From: Adiantum capillus-veneris | Taxonomy: Eukaryota > Streptophyta > Polypodiopsida > Polypodiales > Pteridaceae | Assembly (NCBI GenBank): GCA_014529385.2 | Contig: CM043953.1 | Span: 82,220,338 to 82,282,337 of the forward strand | Reading direction: 5' to 3' | DNA: 62,000 nt | Shown here: piece by piece, positions 56,964 to 62,000 of the stretch | Numbering within the stretch: the stretch's first letter is position 1 | How the letters are laid out: every line of letters starts with the position of its first letter | Program-made: the position numbers and the translations under genes | The notes under the pieces: generated by a model | The model's database searches: none | Seen by the model: the letters and a program-made list of their open reading frames with translations, nothing else | Told to the model about the DNA's origin: nothing

Positions 56964-58065
56964 TTAATGTCCAAAGTAGAGTGAGCTTGTTCATTCAGTA
57001 AAGTAATCTGTTGAAGTTTAAAGCCAAAAGTTAGTTCAGGTTAGCCAACGTGCAACTTTGGACCTTTAACTTAAATTTTTAGACAAATAAAATTTGACTT
57101 TCCGTTTTGTAAATGCTACTAGGTCATGTTTTTTGCTTAATTTTGATAATGTCCTCGGGATTAATATCAAATCAACAACTAAACATTGTGATGGAATGCT
57201 CCATTTGATCATGTCAAATAAAGTCTTGACTTATGAAATTTAAACCCACAACAGGTTTCCATGCTACATGTTGGCATCACACATGCACTTGCTCGCACAA
57301 CAAAGACAAACACTATGCAACATGGATATAGGAGCGAAGAGTTGCGAAAAAGCATGACAGACACCGAGCTAGGCTCCACCCAAGATGAAAATGAACCTTT
57401 TTCTAAGAACTTGGGAAGCCTTCATGTGAATACTTTTATGGTTAAATAAACGATATTCAGAGATTTTACAGTATATTTCTTTAATTTTTAGCTTGATTAC
57501 TTAATAGATTCTAAAGGAATGGAGGAAGGCAAACAATGGCACTTAGCAAGAACTATTGAAGTTTATTTAGAGATCTTGTGATGGGGGTAATGAAGGGATA
57601 TGATTTCTTGCCAAGTAAATAGGAAGGGTTCATCAAGAACATATGTACAGATCAATTTTGAAGGATTGTGTAAACACACTCAAACAAAGCTAAGCAAGTC
57701 TAATCACTACAACCGGGACATAACTCTACGGTGCAAAGTCAAAAAAGAAGTAGTAAGCCATGATATTGCAAGACAAATGGCAAAGCTTCCTCCTAAGAGA
57801 TTGTAAGACTCACTCAAATTGTTGATCAGATCTCAACTATTGTGATTGAAGTTTATCAAGTTGCATGCTTTGGAGACATCGAGAATCTATGTGGCCCTCT
57901 GTAATAATCACTCTAAGGCATGCTTCAATCTCAACTTGGAGACCCTATGATTGGCAACAAAGGGCTCTCCATTTAAAAGATGGCTCATGTCTATTTCTAC
58001 AATTCACTCTCTATATATGGAGTCTACTCTCTCCCTCTCCCCACAATAGGAAAAACTCACAATTG

Positions 58066-58097
<32 letters not shown>

Positions 58098-58535
58098 TTT
58101 TCTACTTCAAAAGAGAGGCCTTTACATTCCTCATGTCTATTATTACTACTAGTAAAATGGCGCCGCCTTCGACGCCATGGCCCCTCTTACCCTCAAACTC
58201 CTCACTATTGACAAATTTCATAAAAGCAGATCAATAAAAGTTCTCTTTGTCTCTCCCCCCGCCCCCCTCTTACCATAGGTTTAGTGTGATCTCTTCTCTT
58301 TCTAAATATTTTCGTGCTCTCTGTCTAGCCCTATCAATCTCCATTCCCCTACTTCTCTTTGTATACTTGCATCTGTTCATTTGTACAACGATGCCGCCTT
58401 CGGTGGTGGCACTATCGAAGGAAGATTTCTTCTTAGCTCCAACAGTGCATAATTGAGGCTTCGAACCCATGCACGTTATGCTGCATAATCAAGCCCCTAT
58501 ATGTCAGCGTACCTATTGTACATGTTGCCTCTCTC

Positions 58536-58604
<69 letters not shown>

Positions 58605-58700
58605 ACATGTTGAGCTCTTGGCGGTTGCTGACTATGGTTGGACATAATGCCTAAGCCTAGACACGGGGACATCCACTCGCATGCCATAGGCAACATTGCG
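56964..58700. other. Downstream intergenic region
   Basis: No convincing gene. Short frames at 57261-57449, 57600-57806 and 57865-58152 have no family signature. (GA)n at 58070-58095 and (CT)n(CA)n at 58535-58602 are present. Confidence 0.5.
58535..58602. repeat. (CT)n(CA)n compound microsatellite
   Basis: CT run to 58553 passing directly into a 50 bp CA run. Confidence 0.95.
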
Positions 58701-58799
58701 GATAGGAATCTCTTTGAGGATTGCACTTCACTTGACTGTTCTTTTCATGTAACCAACTATTATGAATATCAGCATGTATCCTACTGCCTTGGTACAAAT

Positions 58800-58900
58800 C
58801 CTTGTTCTTAGCACAATCTTTAAGTAAGCTCACAAAAGAAAGACTTATTCGCTCTCTCTTATTGCAGTTTGTCTCCTATCTTGTGTGATCTTCCTATCAC

Positions 58901-58941
<41 letters not shown>

Positions 58942-59009
58942 TCGTGTGTTCTAGCTAGTAGCACTTCTAGTTACATTTTCTATGTTTTATACCCAAACAT
59001 GGTATCAGA
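58800..59009 (+). repeat. Possible LTR end and primer site of a copia remnant
   Basis: ...TTATACCCAAACA is followed by TGGTATCAGA (59000-59009), the start of a Met-tRNA primer site directly after a CA end. A (TG)n tract lies at 58905-58934. A stretch near 58805-58850 (CTTTAAGTAAGCTCACAAAAGAAA) also occurs near 48405. No element body follows, so it may be a solo or truncated LTR. Confidence 0.4.
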
Positions 59010-59179
59010 TTCACCACTTTGTGTCTCATAGGTCATCTTGGCCTCTTGAAGACGTTAATATATCATTTTGGCCTCAATCTTGAAGTTAATATATCATTTC
59101 ATTTCTCTATGATGGCCATCAACTTCAAAATTCAAAGCGTTACCTAACAACACTCTCGCTCACTCTCTAGACCGTCTCG

Positions 59180-59181
<2 letters not shown>

Positions 59182-59229
<48 letters not shown>
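59182..59229. repeat. (GA)n microsatellite
   Basis: 48 bp of GA with GCTCTC right after it, able to pair with the repeat. Confidence 0.95.
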
Positions 59230-59231
<2 letters not shown>

Positions 59232-59243
59232 CTCGAGTGACAA

Positions 59244-60057
59244 GTTCTACGTTCAGTTCGACTTGGTGCCGAGGATGTACAGATTTCCCGTGGTGTTCAT
59301 GACTATGGTAGAACTTTGATGAGCCAACATATGTGCTTGTCCCGGGCTAGCACCTGCACACAAACCATACAACTACTTCCAGCCTCTACAACAACAATTG
59401 GGCTTTTGAATTTTACACCCTTGACTACATTAGAAGTAACGATTTCAATTGGCAGCTCTCTATATTCTAAATGCATTAACTGCACCAGCATCATCTACAA
59501 ACAGGATGGCTCAGGGCTTACCTTGGAGCAAGAGAGCAATGTCACACCAGAATGCCTTCAAGAAGGCAACGGTGTTGTCTTCCTCCGTGTATTTCCAATA
59601 GGCGACCTCGACACTTTCTGCCTCTCCAATTCCACTGGCTTGCTCTTTGACCATCAGCTTTTTAGGGTCTTCTATGATGCTTACTGTAAGTTCCCTTCCC
59701 ACTGTGGTGTCAATGGTCTGTGTAGCTTAGTTCAAAACTATATTTGCCCCACATTCTCAACATAACCGATTGTTTTTGACTGACAAGAAACGGTTCCATC
59801 TTTCACAAGCCATAGATAACCCAAAAACCATGAAAATCACTCACAAGGAAAAACAAGACAATGTCATTGTTTGCCCCATCGGCATATTGGAATCGGCCTT
59901 CTTTTGCAGTGAAGCCTCAATACCTAATTATAAGCCTACTAGGGCCTTCCCCCGTAGCGATCATAACAGCTTTGTGTGCAACAAGACCCAGTGGCCAGCT
60001 GAACAGTATGTCCAGCTTCAACTACCTTACTCAGCTCGTTTCTGCAGGCGCAACTAG
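59244..60057 (+). pseudogene. Fragment resembling a G-type lectin receptor kinase ectodomain
   Basis: The frame 59316-59765 holds a run of cysteines and ends FYDAYCKFPSHCGVNGLCS...YICP, which looks like the Cys-rich region (DxCxxPxxCGxYGxC...CxCP) after the S-locus glycoprotein domain. LRVFPIGDLDTF before it fits as well. A second frame (59770-60057) follows after a stop and frame change, with CxxxxxWPAEQYVQLQLP. No lectin start, transmembrane part or kinase domain was found. Likely a decayed gene piece; family assignment is tentative. Confidence 0.4.
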
Positions 60058-61560
60058 TTACGGCTAGCATTATGCCGCTCCAAGTATAACTCATGTCGAT
60101 TCAACAAATCGGGCAGAATCGGAAAGGAGTGCCGAAGACCTTGCAAACCTTGGGTACTTGTTATAGTTCGCAGATCATCAACCTGGAAGGTACTTCGGAT
60201 GCTTGCCGACGTGATGAGCACTCTCAAAGATCAGATATTTGGTGCGATCAAGCCATGGCAGAGGTCTGTTCTAGTGTTGCTGAAATAGAAGATATCAAAT
60301 TTCACTCGATGATCAGTTGGCATAATCTGGAGTCGAGTCACCAAACCTGTTGCGAACTGGAACTGCCTGTTCGAGCTGATTGTAGGAAACCTGCGAGCTC
60401 CTCTGTTTGTGAAGTGCTGCACGTCTTATTTGTCTGAGAATTGCTTCTGGAGAAGTTGCGACGTTGTAGTGTACTAGCTAAGGTGCTTGCGGCGTTTTAA
60501 TTATTTAAGCGGGTTTTTTAGCTTTTTGCTAGCGGGAAAAGCTGCCAGTGAGAAGCTGACATGCGGTGGCTTGTGTGATCACATAGGAGGAAAAGAGCCT
60601 TTGGATCACCAAGTAAAAAAAAGGTGAATTTTTAATTAGCAACACCTGAAAACTTGAAGGTCTAATATTCACTTGCGCAGTTGGCTGCTTGGCATCCCTT
60701 CAATGATGACGAACAACCCAGTTGGCAGTGGGGGGATGCGCGAGGGAAGGGTGTCCACGTCAAGGGAGCACCACAAAGGTGGAGTGTATGTAGGATGAGA
60801 AAGGAGGGACGACAGACTGCGCTAACTCTATTGAGGGACTTGACTGCAAGAAGAAGTTGAAGGGTCAAAGGAAAGCATTGTTGACGGAGTGGGCTAATGC
60901 ACAGTAAGAAAAAGATGAAGGAGTCGGATGATGGGCCGGGGAATCATGGGACAGGATGTATATACATTGTCACTGAATATCAAACTCCTCAGACGATGAC
61001 ATAGCACACTCCAACATGCTTTGCTTCTCTTCATTTAACATGCACATCACAGTCGACGGGCCATCACCTTACGTTTCACGGGCTCCATGTCCCGGATCAA
61101 ACTCGTCATATGACGACACGGTGATGCCGCCCAAGCTTGGCACGCTCCGACATGCTTTAATTATTTCATGACATGCACATTGCATGCACCACCTTATTGT
61201 TCACGCCCTCCACATTTATGTGTAGTATGCCAAGCTGCCTGCTGGAAATGCCATGGTTCCAAGCTCTCTGACGCACATGTAATCTCTCATGGAGAAGAAC
61301 TTGAGAAGGCTAACAGGCTGAATCTCTTTTTTTTGGTGCTCGCACGTGATGTTTGGGTGCATCACGTTTCTTTGACGTAGTTAGGAAGGTAAGATGAAGA
61401 GAAGGGGGGCCTGTCGCAAAAAGTGGTCATCTAGTAGCGCTGAGGGGATGCAGGAGTAGGTGAGGGCCAACGCACACAAAGACAAAGGCTTGACACACAC
61501 AAACACAACAGAACTCGTACTACATAGGAGTTCTACCTTGCATTCAGGTCGTAGCACAAG
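60058..61560. other. Intergenic, no recognised gene
   Basis: The frame 60093-60437 has no domain I recognise, though it may be more of the same decayed gene. Nothing else was identified. Confidence 0.4.
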
Positions 61561-61563
61561 AGT

Positions 61564-61727
<164 letters not shown>

Positions 61728-61864
61728 GACAGAGGCTTGATAGTGTTCGGGAAAAATGTGTCTCAGCTTAATATCATGCCGTTTTTAATTTCAAAAATTT
61801 CGGTTGAGAGTCCTACCATATGGCGAGCGAATATTTTTGAGCAAGGAGAAAATCGAGCGAGCAA

Positions 61865-61879
61865 TGTGTGTGTGTGTGT

Positions 61880-61945
<66 letters not shown>
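61865..61945. repeat. (TG)n(GA)n compound microsatellite
   Basis: TG run to about 61912 passing into GA; on the other strand this is the same CT-CA order as at 58535 and 61635. Confidence 0.95.
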
Positions 61946-61949
<4 letters not shown>

Positions 61950-62000
61950 TCTAGTTGGATGAGTGGATACCACTTGATTTTGAATTTCTACTTTTAAGGA

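Noticed and set aside
58449-58526. Possible tRNA gene on the minus strand (GAGGC...GGGTTCGAAGCCTC)
   Set aside because: Five-base ends pair and a B-box-like word is present, but no proper D, anticodon and T arms can be drawn together.

Overview
The window is nuclear DNA of a plant, apparently one with a large genome full of retrotransposons. A fern or another non-flowering vascular plant fits best, but this is an inference. The evidence is Ty1/copia elements with initiator-Met tRNA primer sites, a chromovirus, a Tat-lineage Ty3/gypsy element with a second RNase H, long (CT)n/(CA)n microsatellites, and a plant UDP-glycosyltransferase gene with one intron. That gene is the only apparently intact host gene. 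Most of the rest is nested retroelements.

Layout. 1-566: the 5' end (minus strand) of a copia family here called copia-B. 1851-7456: a complete but disabled copia element (copia-A) with about 0.8 kb LTRs. 8645-52518: a second, older copia-B element on the minus strand, now split into three pieces. Piece one (RNase H, RT, integrase) lies at 8.6-12.3 kb, piece two (protease) at 47.1-47.7 kb and piece three (gag, leader, LTR) at 51.1-52.5 kb. Two insertions separate them. One is a gypsy element (gypsy-A, 12260-47122, target duplication CAAAG on both sides). The other is a small LTR element without RT (47698-51139, target duplication CCAGC/CCAAC).

Inside gypsy-A lies a chain of further events. 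A chromovirus (gypsy-B, to 21020) abuts the gypsy-A reverse transcriptase. A Penelope-like retroelement (PLE, about 22684-40589) follows, with an endonuclease-less RT and a well-formed hammerhead ribozyme near its 3' end. The PLE is flanked by two copies of a roughly 2.05 kb stretch. Inside the PLE ORF1 sits a 12.4 kb Tat-lineage element (gypsy-C, 25060-37414, target duplication GCGG). Removing gypsy-C restores the PLE reading frame.

The most unusual coding content is in gypsy-C. Between its primer site and gag it carries four extra small reading frames that form two paralogous pairs. The longer pair has an F-box-like N-terminus. Also notable are a retropepsin-like domain downstream of integrase in gypsy-A, an in-frame gag-integrase-RT shuffle in gypsy-B, and an almost perfect 256 bp hairpin inside the small LTR element.

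52.5-54.4 kb holds a third, internally deleted copia (copia-C) and a 126 bp direct repeat around a (GA)n tract. The UGT gene is at 55229-56963. Beyond it are microsatellite-rich intergenic DNA, a possible LTR end with primer site near 59.0 kb, and a decayed fragment resembling the extracellular part of a G-type lectin receptor kinase (59.3-60.0 kb).
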